Numbered from the stretch's first letter, positions 8,036-17,715 are shown. The stretch: 64,000 bases of DNA from Microtetraspora fusca (GCF_001570365.1 NZ_BBYK01000043.1:40677-104676); one strand, 5' to 3'. Made by a program: numbers and translations. Notes: a model not told the origin generated them from the letters alone.

Positions 8036-9469
8036 TCAGGACATCTCCGCGAAGTCGGTCTCGGTGGTGCCGATCGTGTGCGCCACCGAAGGCCGGGCCG
8101 CCCTGAGGTAGCCGTACCATCCGAGGGCCACGGCGAAGGTGACGAGGAACGCGCAGATCACGAAGTTCAGCGGCCAGTCCGGCCACGGCACGACGTTGAC
8201 GTAGAAGACGTACGCCATGCCGACCACCGAGACGACCACGCACGGCCAGATCAGCGGGACCTTCACGCCCTCGCGGCGCAGGAAGATCGGCGCGGCGAGC
8301 GCGACGACGGCGTAGGCCACCATGTAGCCGAAGGTGCCGTACGTGTCGACGAGCACGGTGATCTCCATGCCGTCCACGTTGAGGGCGAACAGCAGCGCGG
8401 TCAGCAGCACCGCGAGCGGCGCGATCGCGAGGATGGCGCGGTGCGGGGTCTGCTGGGTCCGGTGCGTACGGCCGAGCGAGGCGGGCAGCACGCCCTCCTT
8501 GCCCATCACGAAGGCGATGCGCCCGAGCACGTTGACCGGCGCGACCACCACGGCGAAGAACGAGGCCGTGATGCCGAGGCTGAGCACCGGACGGAACCAG
8601 CCGGGCATGCCGACGGCCACCGCCAGCTCGTCGAGGGGGTTGCCGCTCGCGCCGAGGTCGCCGAGCGCCCGGTAGCCGGACACCTGGACGTAGGACGAGA
8701 AGATGTAGAGCACGCCGACGCCGGCCGCGCTCCACATGATCGCCCGCGGGATCGCCTTGAACGGGTTGCGCGCCTCACGGCCGAGCGCGTCCGAGCTGGA
8801 GAAGCCGACGAAGCCGAGGATGGCCAGCACCATGCCGACCGCGATGCCGTGCGGCGTCGCGCCGCTGAGCGAGAACTGGTCGGCGTCGAAGACGGGGCCG
8901 TCTCCGGCGACCAGCACGATCACCAGCATGATCGTGATGATCGAGATGGAGATCACTTCGAGGATCAGCGAGATCCGCGCGGACATCCGGATGCCCCACA
9001 CGGTGAACAGGATGGCCAGCCCGCCGATCACCAGCGCGAGGAAGACGTTCCACGCCGTGTTCTGGATCGTCAGCCCGATGGAGGACAGGAAGGCGTTGAA
9101 GTGGTAGACGGCGCCGCCGAGGGAGCCGGAGGCGATGCCGAAGCAGCCGATGATCAGCGTGATGCCGGTCACGTACGCGCCGAGGGGGCCGAGGCCCTGG
9201 GCCGCGTAGTTGTAGAGGGAGCCGGCCGAGGCGCGGCGCTTGGCGAACTGGGAGATGCAGTAGCCCACCGCGAGGATCACGATCGTCGCGAGGGCGAACG
9301 ACAGCCACGAGGCGTTCCCGGAGGTGGCGAAGATCCCGGCCACGGAGAACGCGATGACGGCGCTGGGGGCGATGTTGGCGATGGCCTGGGCGACGACCTC
9401 GCCACCGGACATCGCCCCTCGCCGTAGGCCGTGCTCGGCCGACGAGGTGGGAACGCTGGTCTGGGTCAT
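8036..9469 (-). CDS. APC superfamily amino acid/amine permease
   Basis: A 477-aa integral membrane protein with about 12 hydrophobic segments. The N-terminal helix-1 region resembles the APC family (IANIAPSAVIAFSVAGIFATSG), and a FVGFSSSDALGREARNP segment matches the consensus GFE/D..ExxNP loop of the family. It probably imports an amino acid or amine by proton symport. The start ATG (MTQTSVP) at 9469 is preceded by a good ribosome site (ggacctcccc, minus strand). It lies 11 bp downstream of the alcohol dehydrogenase gene on the same strand, forming a two-gene operon divergent from a PucR-type regulator. This suggests uptake and oxidation of a common substrate. The substrate itself is not predictable. 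Confidence 0.85.
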   Translation of the reverse strand: MTQTSVPTSSAEHGLRRGAMSGGEVVAQAIANIAPSAVIAFSVAGIFATSGNASWLSFALATIVILAVGYCISQFAKRRASAGSLYNYAAQGLGPLGAYVTGITLIIGCFGIASGSLGGAVYHFNAFLSSIGLTIQNTAWNVFLALVIGGLAILFTVWGIRMSARISLILEVISISIITIMLVIVLVAGDGPVFDADQFSLSGATPHGIAVGMVLAILGFVGFSSSDALGREARNPFKAIPRAIMWSAAGVGVLYIFSSYVQVSGYRALGDLGASGNPLDELAVAVGMPGWFRPVLSLGITASFFAVVVAPVNVLGRIAFVMGKEGVLPASLGRTHRTQQTPHRAILAIAPLAVLLTALLFALNVDGMEITVLVDTYGTFGYMVAYAVVALAAPIFLRREGVKVPLIWPCVVVSVVGMAYVFYVNVVPWPDWPLNFVICAFLVTFAVALGWYGYLRAARPSVAHTIGTTETDFAEMS

Positions 9470-9480
9470 TGGGGAGGTCC

Positions 9481-10578
9481 TTAGGGGATCAGGAGGGTGC
9501 GCAGCGCCTCGCCGCTGGCCAGGGCGTCCAGGGCGGGTCCGGCCTCGTCGAGGGAGGTGCGGCGGCTGACGAGCTGGTCGAGCTGGAGGTGACCGTCCAT
9601 GTAGCGGTCGACCAGCGCGGGGATGTCGATGGCGGGGCGCACGCTGCCGTAGTTCGAGCCGAGGATCCGCTGGTCGGCCTCGGCGAGCACGAGGGGGTCG
9701 AACCGGGCGAGAGTGCCCTTGGGCGGGAGACCCACCGCGACGGCGGCGCCGCCCAGGCCGAGCATCCGCACGGCCGATTCGAGCGTGGCCTGGTGCCCGA
9801 CCGCGTCGAAGGCGTAGTCCACGCCGTCGGGCAGCAGGTCGCGCAGCGCCTCGGACACGTCGATCCCGGCGCCGGAGATCTGGTCGGTCGCGCCGAGCGT
9901 CGCGGCGAGCGCGGTCTTCTCCGCGCGGGTGTCGATGGCGATGATCCGCTCGGCTCCGGCGAGCTTGGCGCCCTGGACGACGGACAGCCCGACGCCGCCG
10001 CAGCCGATGACCGCGACCGTGCTGCCGGGCAGGACGGCGGCGGTGTTCGTCACCGCGCCCACGCCGGTGGCGACGGCGCAGCCGACCAGCGCCACGGTGT
10101 CGAGCGGCGCGTCCTCGCGGATCTTGATCGCGCCCGAGGCGGGGACCACGGCCTCCTCGGCGAAGGACGACACGCCGAGGTAGTGGTAGAGCGACTCGCC
10201 GCCGCGGCTGAGCCGGCTGGTGCCGTCCTGGAGGACGCCGCCGGGCGCGACGACGGTGGCGGCGACCTGGCAGCGGGCCTCGTGACCGCTGCGGCAGTAG
10301 CGACACTGGCCGCAGGGGGCGACCCAGGAGAGGACGACGTGGTCGCCCTCGGCGAGGCTGGTGACCCCCGGGCCGAGCGCGGTCACGACACCCGAGCCCT
10401 CGTGACCCATGACGAGCGGCAGCGGCACGTCCCACTCACCGCGGCGTACGTGCAGGTCCGAACCGCAGACCCCGGCCGCGGCGATCTTGACGCGGACCTC
10501 GCCGGGCCCGGGGGGAGCCAGCTCGACCTGCTCGATCGTCACGGGCTTGTCGGGTGATTCGAAAACCGCGGCGCGCAT
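9481..10578 (-). CDS. Zinc-dependent alcohol dehydrogenase (MDR family)
   Basis: A 365-aa medium-chain dehydrogenase. Catalytic zinc ligands are visible as C38 (GVCGSD) and H59-E60 (GHE). The structural zinc loop has four cysteines (C89, C92, C95, C103). The Rossmann motif is VIGCGGVGL, with an acidic residue after beta-2 (IAIDTR) that favours NAD over NADP. The start ATG at 10578 has gaaaggggcggt upstream. It is the first gene of the operon with the APC permease and divergent from pucR, so it probably oxidises an alcohol in catabolism of the imported compound. The FrmA/XylB-like branch of the family is likely, but the substrate is unknown. Confidence 0.88.
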   Translation of the reverse strand: MRAAVFESPDKPVTIEQVELAPPGPGEVRVKIAAAGVCGSDLHVRRGEWDVPLPLVMGHEGSGVVTALGPGVTSLAEGDHVVLSWVAPCGQCRYCRSGHEARCQVAATVVAPGGVLQDGTSRLSRGGESLYHYLGVSSFAEEAVVPASGAIKIREDAPLDTVALVGCAVATGVGAVTNTAAVLPGSTVAVIGCGGVGLSVVQGAKLAGAERIIAIDTRAEKTALAATLGATDQISGAGIDVSEALRDLLPDGVDYAFDAVGHQATLESAVRMLGLGGAAVAVGLPPKGTLARFDPLVLAEADQRILGSNYGSVRPAIDIPALVDRYMDGHLQLDQLVSRRTSLDEAGPALDALASGEALRTLLIP

Positions 10579-10873
10579 ACCGCCCCTTTCCCTCGTCCGG
10601 GGAACAGCGCTGCCGTCACCCGGTGTTAGTGGAACGGGGTACAGGGTAGGTTTGCCGGTTTTCTTCCCGCATGTAGCCAAATGTCCATTGAGCTGCGGCA
10701 GGGACTCCGATCCGATATTTCCCCCCGCGCCCGGCCCCGTGTCACGGTGACCCAACGTTGATCCGCGTACGGCCCGGCTCCTCCGTATGACGGCCCGGCT
10801 CCCGTGGCCCGCCGATCTCGGGGCTCGCGGACGGCCGGGAAGTGGAGCGCCAACAGAGAAGGAGTGCTGCGCC
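10579..10873. promoter_or_regulatory. Divergent control region, adh-permease operon and pucR-type gene
   Basis: A 295-bp divergent spacer, less GC-rich than its flanks (for example ggtttgccggttttcttccc at 10649-10668). It must hold the promoters for both transcripts and, if the PucR protein autoregulates, its operator. I could not pick a convincing -10/-35 pair or a single operator palindrome by eye. Confidence 0.4.
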
Positions 10874-12358
10874 GTGCTGGAAACAGTGGGCGATGTCGCG
10901 CAACGGTTCCGATTGCGCGTGCCGACCGGACCGACCGGCCTGGACCGCCCCATCCGGTGGACGCACATCTCGGAGCTGCCCGACCCCACGCCGTGGCTGC
11001 GCGGCGGTGAGCTGTTGCTCACTCTGGGCCTCCAGATCGACCGGCTGGCCCCGCGCGAGGCGTTCGCGGCCTACATCCGGCGGCTGGCCGAGGCGAGGGT
11101 CGCCGCCCTCGGCTTCGGCGTCGGCGTCCGGCACACCTCCGTCCCCGAGCCCCTGGTGGCCGCCGCGGCCGAGCACGGCCTCGCGGTGCTGGAGATCCCC
11201 TCGGGCATCCCGTTCCAGGACATCACCTACCAGCTCAACGGCGACCTGCTGCGCACCGGAGCCGCCGAGTCGCGGCTGATCGCCGAGGGGGTCTCCAGCA
11301 TGACCAAGGTGGCCCGCAGCGCCGGGCCGGAGGGGATCGTCGCCACCCTCTCCGCCCGGATCGACAGCTGGGCGGTGCTGATGGACCGGCGCGGGAGGAC
11401 GCACGCCGCGGTCGGCGCCGCCCGGGTCCACCTCGACGACGCCCGCGCCGCCGCGCTCGGCCAGCGTTCCCGCATCCGGCACCCCGGCCTCACCGTGTAC
11501 GGCGTCGGCGACCCGGTGCGCCCGCGCGCCCATCTCGTCGTGGCGCCGCGTCCGGACCGGATCAGCCTCACCCGCGAGCTGGCCCAGCACGCCGCCCTGC
11601 TGCTCGACCTGGCGCTCAACCCGCTGAGCGGCGGCGACACCTGGGGGCTGGCCCGGGCCGACGCCGTGGACGCCCTGATGTCCGGCGACCAGGGGCTCGT
11701 CCAGCGGGTCTCGGCCCGGTGGAACCTCCTCGCCGGGAACGTCGCCGTCGCGCTGCTGCGCTCCCGGTCCCGGGCCGTGCCGCTGGAGGAGAACGTGCTG
11801 GAGTGGTGCGCGGAGCTTGACCTCCCGCCGCTCGTCAGCTCCGAGTCGTCGCTGGTCACGGTCATCCTGCCGGAGGACGAGCTGGGCCGGTGGAGCGCCC
11901 GGGTGTGCGAGGCCGTCGAACGCGAGGGCGTCCCCGCCCGCTGCGGGGTGGGCACCACGCAGCCGCCGTCCGCGTCCCTGCTCAGCCGCCGTCAGGCGGA
12001 GCAGGCGCTGGAGGTGGCGGTCGCCGACGCCCGCCCGGTCGTCGAGTTCGCCGAGCTGCCGACCCAGCGGCTGATCCTCCAGCATCTCGACCCGGCCGCG
12101 CGCGCCGCGCTCACCTCACCCCTGCGGCCGCTCCTGGAGAACGACTCCACCCGGATCCTGCTCCGCTCGCTGCGGGTCTTCCTCAGCGAGAACAACAACT
12201 GGGAGGCGGCCTCCTCGCAGCTCGGCATCCACCGGCACACCCTCCGCCAGCGGATGGGACGGGTCGAGGAGCTGACCGGGCTCTCGGTGGGCGTCACCGA
12301 GGACCGGGTCATCGCCTGGCTGGCCCTCCAAGCACTCCAGGCCGACCCCATCCCCTGA
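10874..12358 (+). CDS. PucR family transcriptional regulator
   Basis: A 494-aa activator-type regulator. The N-terminal PucR domain (about 10-130: RWTHISELPDPTPWLRGGELLLT) is the conserved PucR opening. A central GGDEF-like region follows, and the C-terminal helix-turn-helix (HTH_30) is clear: NNWEAASSQLGIHRHTLRQR at about 435-460. The start chosen is GTG 10874, with agaaggag 10 nt upstream; the frame is open further upstream without a supported start. It is divergent from the alcohol dehydrogenase-permease operon, the usual placement for a PucR protein controlling neighbouring catabolic genes. Family members sense purine, amine or amino-acid pathway metabolites. Here the effector is unknown. 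Confidence 0.9.
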   Translation: MLETVGDVAQRFRLRVPTGPTGLDRPIRWTHISELPDPTPWLRGGELLLTLGLQIDRLAPREAFAAYIRRLAEARVAALGFGVGVRHTSVPEPLVAAAAEHGLAVLEIPSGIPFQDITYQLNGDLLRTGAAESRLIAEGVSSMTKVARSAGPEGIVATLSARIDSWAVLMDRRGRTHAAVGAARVHLDDARAAALGQRSRIRHPGLTVYGVGDPVRPRAHLVVAPRPDRISLTRELAQHAALLLDLALNPLSGGDTWGLARADAVDALMSGDQGLVQRVSARWNLLAGNVAVALLRSRSRAVPLEENVLEWCAELDLPPLVSSESSLVTVILPEDELGRWSARVCEAVEREGVPARCGVGTTQPPSASLLSRRQAEQALEVAVADARPVVEFAELPTQRLILQHLDPAARAALTSPLRPLLENDSTRILLRSLRVFLSENNNWEAASSQLGIHRHTLRQRMGRVEELTGLSVGVTEDRVIAWLALQALQADPIP

Positions 12359-12378
12359 CCACACCCCCGGGTCGTGGA

Positions 12379-15300
12379 TCAGGCCATGGAGAGTGTGGAG
12401 CCGCCGCGTCCCTTGCGTACCCGGATCTGGGCGGGGATGCGGGTCCGCAGCTCGGCAACGTGACTGACGATGCCGACCGCCCGGCCGCCCTCGCGCAGGC
12501 CGTCCAGGATGTCCAGGACGTCGTCGAGGGTGTCCTCGTCGAGCGTGCCGAACCCCTCGTCCACGAAAAGGGTGCCGATCTCGGGGCCGCCCGCCTCCGC
12601 CGTCACGACGTCGGCCAGGCCGAGGGCCAGCGCCAGCGACGTGATGAAGCTCTCACCGCCGGACAGGGTCACCGGGTCGCGGTCCACACCGGTCCAGCCG
12701 TCGAGCACCCGCAGCCCCAGGCCGCCGCCGGACCGGCCGCGGTCGCCCGCCGCCTGCCTCAGGTTGTGCTGGAGCAGGTACCGCCCGCCGGACATGCGGT
12801 CGAGCCGGTCGTTCGCGGCGGCCACCACCTGGCGGAGCCGCTCCCCCAGCACGTACGCCGACAGCCGGATGTGCAGGGGGTTGTCCGCCGACGTCCCGCC
12901 CGCGAGCTCGGCCAGCTTCCGGGCGCGCCGGTGCCGCTCGGCCGCCGGGCCGTACCGCCGGTGCGCGCCCTCCAGCTCGGCGGCGAGCCCGGTGAGCTGC
13001 GCCAGCCTGCTCCGGGCGTGATCACGGGCCGACGTCCGGTCGGTGGCCTCCTGCTCGGCCCGCCCGTGCTCCGCCTCCAGTGTCACGAGGTCCGGCTCGG
13101 GCGCGGCCGCCGCCGCGACCAGTTCCGGATCGGCGAGCAACGCCTCCACGGCGGCCTGCTCGTCCGCGAAGCGCCGGAGCCGCTCGGCCATCTCCTCGCG
13201 CTCGGCCGCGCCGCGCACCGCCGCCCGGGCGTCGTCGAGGGTGGCGAACCCGGCCTCGGACGCGGCCGACGACGCCTGCGCACGGGCCACCTCCCGCTCC
13301 CGCTCGGCCGTCGCGGACGCGCCGACCGCCTCGGCGGCGTCGTGGAGCAGCGCGGCCTCCGTCGCGAGCCGTTCCAGCCGGGCCTCCAGTGAGGGGTCGC
13401 CGCCGCGCGCCTCGTCGAGCAGGGCGGCCAGCCTCTCCCGCTGCTCGGCGAGCTGGTCGCGCCGGGTCCGGGTCTCCGCGGCCTCCAGATCGAGGGAGCG
13501 GGAACGCTCCCCGGCCTCGGCGAGTTCGGCGGCGAGCCGGCCGGTCTCCTCCTGGAGGGCGGGCTCGGCCGCCGCCGTGTCGCTCGCCTCGCGCAGCGTC
13601 CGCTCCGCCGCCGCGAGGACCGCCGCCACCGCCTCCTGACTGGGCTCGGCATCCCCGTGCGTCATGATCTCGGCGACCTCGGCCCGGGCCTTCTCGTACG
13701 CGACACGCGCCTCCACCGCCCCGGCGACGGCGCGGGCGGCGGCGGCGAGGGACAGCGCCTCCGCCGCGAACCGGTCACGCCTGGCCCGGACGCTGTCGTC
13801 CTCTCCCCTCGCCTCACCGAGGCGGGCCGCGAGGCGGTCCCGCTCGGCCAGCAGCTCCGCCTCGCCGGTACGGTGACCGGCCAGCGCGCGGCCCGCCTCG
13901 TCGACCCGGTCGCGCAGCGCCTCCGACTCCGCGGCGAGCCGCTCGACCTCGGCGGCGGCCTCCGGCTCGACGGCCGCCGCGTCCCGGGCCTCGGCCAGCT
14001 CGGCCTCCGCGGCGGCGAGCCGGGCCAGCGCGTCCTCGACGGACAGCTCCTCCGCCCGCCGGGCGGCCTCGTCAAGCTGGGAGGCCAGCACGGCGACCCG
14101 GCTCTCGGCGTCCTCCCGGCCCTGCCTGGCGGCCTCGAACGCGTCCTCCGCGGCCTGCTCGTCGTCCACGGTCGGCGCGGCGGCCGACGGCGCGGCCGGC
14201 GCGGGATGCTCGGCGGAGCCGCACACCGCGCAGGGCTCTCCGGGCACGAGCGACCGCGCCAGCTCGGCGGCCATGCCGTCGATGCGGGCGAGCCGCACAC
14301 CCTGGAGCAGGTCGCGCGCCTCCTGCGCCCGGTCCACCGCCGCCCGGCGCTCCCGCTCGGCCTCGTCCAGCTCGGCGGCCAGCGCGTCTCGTCGTACGGC
14401 GGCGGCGTGCAGGTCGCGGGCCGCCGCGGCGGCGGCCTCACGCACCGGGATCCGCGCGGCGGCGGCCCGCGCCACGGCCAGCCGCTCGTCCGCCTCGGCG
14501 AGCGCGGCCGGGAGCGAGGCGAGATCCGCGAGCGCGGCGGCCTCCCGTTCGGCGGCCTCCTCGATCTCCGCGCGCACCTCGGCCAGCCGGGCCACGACCC
14601 CGGCCAGCCGCTCCTCCTCGTCCGCCAGCAGCTCCAGCCTGGCCTGCTCGTCCCGCCGCTCGCGCTCCAGCCGGGCCAGCTCGTCGTGCCAGGCCCGCTC
14701 CGCCTCCAGCGGCACGGCTTCGTCCGGCGCCGCGTCCCCGTGCCACGCCTCGCCGGACGGCATGCCACCCGGCGTCAGCCGTACCGGCCGGAGGTCGGGG
14801 GCGTCGGGCAGCGCCTCGAGGGCAGCGGCCCGCGCCCGCCTGGCGTCGGCCAGCTCGGCGGCGAGCGTGTCCCGGCGGCGCACCGCGGCCAGATCACGCT
14901 CGGCCGCGTCCCGGGCGCCCCGCAGACCGGGGAGGCGCGCGACGGCCAGCCGTGCCGCCTCCAGCCGCTCCTCGGCCGAGGCCAGCTCCCCGGGCAGTAC
15001 GGCGAGGCGCTCACGAAGCCCGTCCCGCAGGACCGCCAGCTCGGCCAGCCGCCCGTCCGCCTGGGCGAGGTCGGCGCGAACCTGTGCCAGCCGGGCCTCC
15101 TCAGGGACGAGCTGCTCCAGGCGGGCCACCTCGTCGCGGCGCTCGCGCTCCCGCTCACGCAGCCCGGCCACGCCCGGCCACGCGTCCTCGGCGAGGGAGC
15201 CGGGCGTCGTGCCGAAGCCGGATTCCGTCATGGTGCCGGACGCGGGGTCGGAGAAGGTGAGGGCCAGCGCCCGGGCCACGGCGTCCGCCGCGAGCCGCCG

Positions 15301-16311
15301 CGCCTTGGCGGCGGTCTCCACCCGCTGGTCCGCCTGGCGGATGAGCGGCAGCACCCGCTCGGCCCGCGCCGCCTCGTCGAGCACGCTCTCCAGGTCGGAG
15401 CGCTCGTCCGCGGCCAGCGCCAGCTCCTCGCGCCGTACCAGGGCGGAGGCGTGGCGCCTGCGGCGGTCGGCCAGCGCCCGGCCCTCGTCCATCCGGCCGC
15501 GGGCGGAGGCCAGCACGGCGGCGGCGAGCGCCTGCTCCTCCCCGCTCCGCTCGACGACGCCGGCGGCGGCCGCCAGCAGGGCGCCGGACCAGCCGAGCGG
15601 GTCCTCCCCCGCGTCGGGAGCCTCGTCCGGCAGGACGGGACCGGCGGCGCCGCGCATCCGGTTCACGACGGAGTCGACCTCCTGGCGGAGCTCCTGCTGC
15701 TCCCGCCCGGTACGCGTGCGATGCTCGGCGAGCCACTTTTCGACCTCGGTGTAGACCTTGACCGAGAAGAGCCGTTCGAGGAGTTTGCGCCGGTCGTCGC
15801 CGTCCGCGCGCAGGAAGCGGGCGAAATCCCCCTGGGGGAGCATCGCGACCTGCCAGAACTGGTCGGCGTTCATCCCGAGGAGCTCGCCGACCAGGTGACC
15901 GGCCTCGTCGCTGCGGGTGCTGCGCGGCGTCCAGACGCCGGATGCCGCGTCCAGCTCCTCGACCAGGGCCTTGGCCTTCTCCTCCACCAGGCCGGAGCCG
16001 CGGAGCTTGGGCCGCATCCAGGCGGGCGACCGGGTGATCCGGAACCGCCGGTTCCTGATCGTCGCCTCCAGCGTCACCGCCGGGCCCCGCCCGGCCGGCG
16101 CGTGGTCGCAGCGCAGGCTGCGGGCGCTGTCACGTTGCCCGGGCACCCGGCCGTACAGCGCGTAGCAGACGGCGTCGAGCAGCGTGGTCTTGCCCGCGCC
16201 GGTCGGACCGTGGATGAGGAACAGCCCGGCCTCGCCGAGCGCGTCGAAGTCGACCTCCTCCTCGCCGGGGAAGGAGCCGAAGGCGGTCAACCTCAGCCGG
16301 TGCAGCCTCAC
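12379..16311 (-). CDS. sbcC: Exonuclease SbcC, ATPase subunit
   Basis: A 1310-aa Rad50-like ATPase that pairs with SbcD to process DNA ends and hairpins. The N-terminal Walker A is HGPTGAGKTTLLD (about 34-46). Very long Ala/Glu/Arg-rich coiled coils surround the zinc hook CAVC (in PGEPCAVCGSAEHP). The C-terminal head has the ABC signature LSGGES and Walker B TLFVDEGFGTLDE. These intact motifs contrast with the SMC-like protein at 5.0-8.0 kb. The start is GTG 16311, overlapping the sbcD stop by 4 bp (GTGA), so the pair is translationally coupled. It is convergent with the PucR-type gene, with only 20 bp between stop codons. Confidence 0.95.
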   Translation of the reverse strand: MRLHRLRLTAFGSFPGEEEVDFDALGEAGLFLIHGPTGAGKTTLLDAVCYALYGRVPGQRDSARSLRCDHAPAGRGPAVTLEATIRNRRFRITRSPAWMRPKLRGSGLVEEKAKALVEELDAASGVWTPRSTRSDEAGHLVGELLGMNADQFWQVAMLPQGDFARFLRADGDDRRKLLERLFSVKVYTEVEKWLAEHRTRTGREQQELRQEVDSVVNRMRGAAGPVLPDEAPDAGEDPLGWSGALLAAAAGVVERSGEEQALAAAVLASARGRMDEGRALADRRRRHASALVRREELALAADERSDLESVLDEAARAERVLPLIRQADQRVETAAKARRLAADAVARALALTFSDPASGTMTESGFGTTPGSLAEDAWPGVAGLRERERERRDEVARLEQLVPEEARLAQVRADLAQADGRLAELAVLRDGLRERLAVLPGELASAEERLEAARLAVARLPGLRGARDAAERDLAAVRRRDTLAAELADARRARAAALEALPDAPDLRPVRLTPGGMPSGEAWHGDAAPDEAVPLEAERAWHDELARLERERRDEQARLELLADEEERLAGVVARLAEVRAEIEEAAEREAAALADLASLPAALAEADERLAVARAAAARIPVREAAAAAARDLHAAAVRRDALAAELDEAERERRAAVDRAQEARDLLQGVRLARIDGMAAELARSLVPGEPCAVCGSAEHPAPAAPSAAAPTVDDEQAAEDAFEAARQGREDAESRVAVLASQLDEAARRAEELSVEDALARLAAAEAELAEARDAAAVEPEAAAEVERLAAESEALRDRVDEAGRALAGHRTGEAELLAERDRLAARLGEARGEDDSVRARRDRFAAEALSLAAAARAVAGAVEARVAYEKARAEVAEIMTHGDAEPSQEAVAAVLAAAERTLREASDTAAAEPALQEETGRLAAELAEAGERSRSLDLEAAETRTRRDQLAEQRERLAALLDEARGGDPSLEARLERLATEAALLHDAAEAVGASATAEREREVARAQASSAASEAGFATLDDARAAVRGAAEREEMAERLRRFADEQAAVEALLADPELVAAAAAPEPDLVTLEAEHGRAEQEATDRTSARDHARSRLAQLTGLAAELEGAHRRYGPAAERHRRARKLAELAGGTSADNPLHIRLSAYVLGERLRQVVAAANDRLDRMSGGRYLLQHNLRQAAGDRGRSGGGLGLRVLDGWTGVDRDPVTLSGGESFITSLALALGLADVVTAEAGGPEIGTLFVDEGFGTLDEDTLDDVLDILDGLREGGRAVGIVSHVAELRTRIPAQIRVRKGRGGSTLSMA

Positions 16312-17423
16312 GAGACCTCCCTGATCCGGCAGTCCTCCACGGCCCGCTCCAGCAGCCGTCTCTCCTCGTCGTCGGCGGGCTCGCCGCGCACGTCGCGGAC
16401 GAAGTCGAGCGCCACCTCGATCTCGGCGCGTCCGGCGATCTGACGCGGGGCGGCCGCCGCCCCGGCCGTGCCGTCCGGCTCGAAGGCCAGCGCGAGCGTG
16501 TGGGGGAAGCGCGCGCGCAGCCGCTCCATCGCCTCCTTGGGCCGCACCGGATCGGTCAGCGTGATCTGCAGCCAGTGGTCCACGCGGTCGGCGTACCGAT
16601 CTGCGGTGAGCAGGTCGTCGATGCGGCCGCGCAGGCGGGCGAGCCGCCGCGGCACCGGCGCCTGCACGAACTCGGCGCGCACCCCTCCCGGCTCCAGATC
16701 GACCAGCCAGCACCCCTTGACGTGATCGGCCTCGGAGAACGAGTACGCCAGCGGAGACCCGGAGTATCGGACGGTCTCGCTCATGGTCTGCCGCCCGTGC
16801 AGGTGGCCGAGCGCGACGTAGTCCACGCCGTCGAAGGCGCTGAGCGGGACGTGCGCGACGCCGCCCACGGTGATGTCGCGTTCGCTGTCGCTGGCCTGCC
16901 CGCCGGTGACGAAGGCGTGCGCCAGCACGACGGAGTGCCCGCCCCGCGTGGCCGCGTCGGCCCTGATCGCGGTCATCGCGTGGCCCATCGCCGCGCCGTG
17001 GCTGCGCTCCGGCAGCTCCCACGGCCCCCTGACCAGCTCAGGCTCAAGGTACGGAACGCCGTAGAACGCGGTGTCGCCTACCAGCACCGGCTCCCAGGCG
17101 CGGGCCGGGTCCGTACGCAGGTGCACCCGCTCCATCAGGTCGGCGCCGAACCCGAGGCGTACGGCCGAGTCGTGGTTGCCGCTGATCACCACGGTGTGCG
17201 CGCCCAGCGCGGCGAGCCGGCGCAGCGCGTCGTCGAAGAGCGCGACGGCGTCCACCGGCGGCAGGGCGCGGTCGTAGACGTCGCCCGAGATGACCACGAC
17301 GTCCACGTTCTCGGCGCGCACCGTCTCCACGAGGTGGTCGACGAACGCCCCTTGAGCTGCCAAAAGGCTCTCGCGATGGAAGGAGCGGCCCAAGTGCCAG
17401 TCGGAGGTGTGCAGGACCCGCAT
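16308..17423 (-). CDS. sbcD: Exonuclease SbcD, nuclease subunit
   Basis: A 371-aa Mre11-like metallophosphoesterase. The motifs are in order: HTSDWHLG (5-12), SGDVYD, SGNHDS, then the later His motifs LAHAFV and ALGHLHGRQ. These coordinate two Mn2+ ions for exo- and endonuclease activity. The C-terminal capping domain (about 280-371) is present and the length is normal. ATG at 17423 begins MRVLHTSDWHLGRSF without a clear Shine-Dalgarno. It is the first gene of sbcDC, coupled to sbcC by GTGA. Its role is housekeeping DNA repair, although such operons are sometimes confused with defence loci. Confidence 0.95.
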   Translation of the reverse strand: MRVLHTSDWHLGRSFHRESLLAAQGAFVDHLVETVRAENVDVVVISGDVYDRALPPVDAVALFDDALRRLAALGAHTVVISGNHDSAVRLGFGADLMERVHLRTDPARAWEPVLVGDTAFYGVPYLEPELVRGPWELPERSHGAAMGHAMTAIRADAATRGGHSVVLAHAFVTGGQASDSERDITVGGVAHVPLSAFDGVDYVALGHLHGRQTMSETVRYSGSPLAYSFSEADHVKGCWLVDLEPGGVRAEFVQAPVPRRLARLRGRIDDLLTADRYADRVDHWLQITLTDPVRPKEAMERLRARFPHTLALAFEPDGTAGAAAAPRQIAGRAEIEVALDFVRDVRGEPADDEERRLLERAVEDCRIREVS

Positions 17424-17529
17424 GTCGCACGAAGCTAACAGATTCCCAAAGGCACCGTTGGTTATCGTTGATTGTGTTGGGTCGTATTAAGTCCTTGCGG
17501 CTGGATCGGACCTGACCCGTGCAGTTCGG
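17424..17529. other. sbcDC upstream region, no gene seen
   Basis: This spacer is notably AT-richer than its surroundings (gttggttatcgttgattgtg, 17457-17476). It probably contains the sbcDC promoter on the minus strand. It abuts the transposon-ATPase fragment on the other side. Confidence 0.35.
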
Positions 17530-17715
17530 GTCTGCTCTCCTCCTCTGCTCACGGAGGACGAGGCGAACTTGATCCACACGGGCCGCCGCGGTTATCCCCG
17601 CGCGATCAACAGCCTGGCCGTTCGGGCCCTGCCGGCCACCTTCATCACCGGCAAGACCATTGTCGATGAGTCCGCGGCCCGGACCGCGGTCAGCGAGGTC
17701 ATCGCCGCGGAATGA
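17530..17715 (+). pseudogene. C-terminal fragment of an ExeA/TniB-like transposon ATPase
   Basis: The + frame ending at TGA 17713-17715 reads LTEDEANLIHTGRRGYPRAI, then NSLAVRALPATF and, near the end, DESAARTAVSEV. From memory this resembles the C-terminus of AAA ATPases that accompany actinobacterial DDE transposases (the pattern G-YPRAxNxLAxxA, then VDESAxRxAxxEV). No start codon, no Walker motifs and no transposase are present, so only the last roughly 60 codons survive. It marks the scar of a lost insertion element. The left boundary is approximate. Confidence 0.6.

Noticed and set aside
12379-17423. SbcCD as a phage-defence pair
   Set aside because: Normal length, complete motifs and standard GTGA coupling indicate the housekeeping repair nuclease. 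No defence neighbours are seen.
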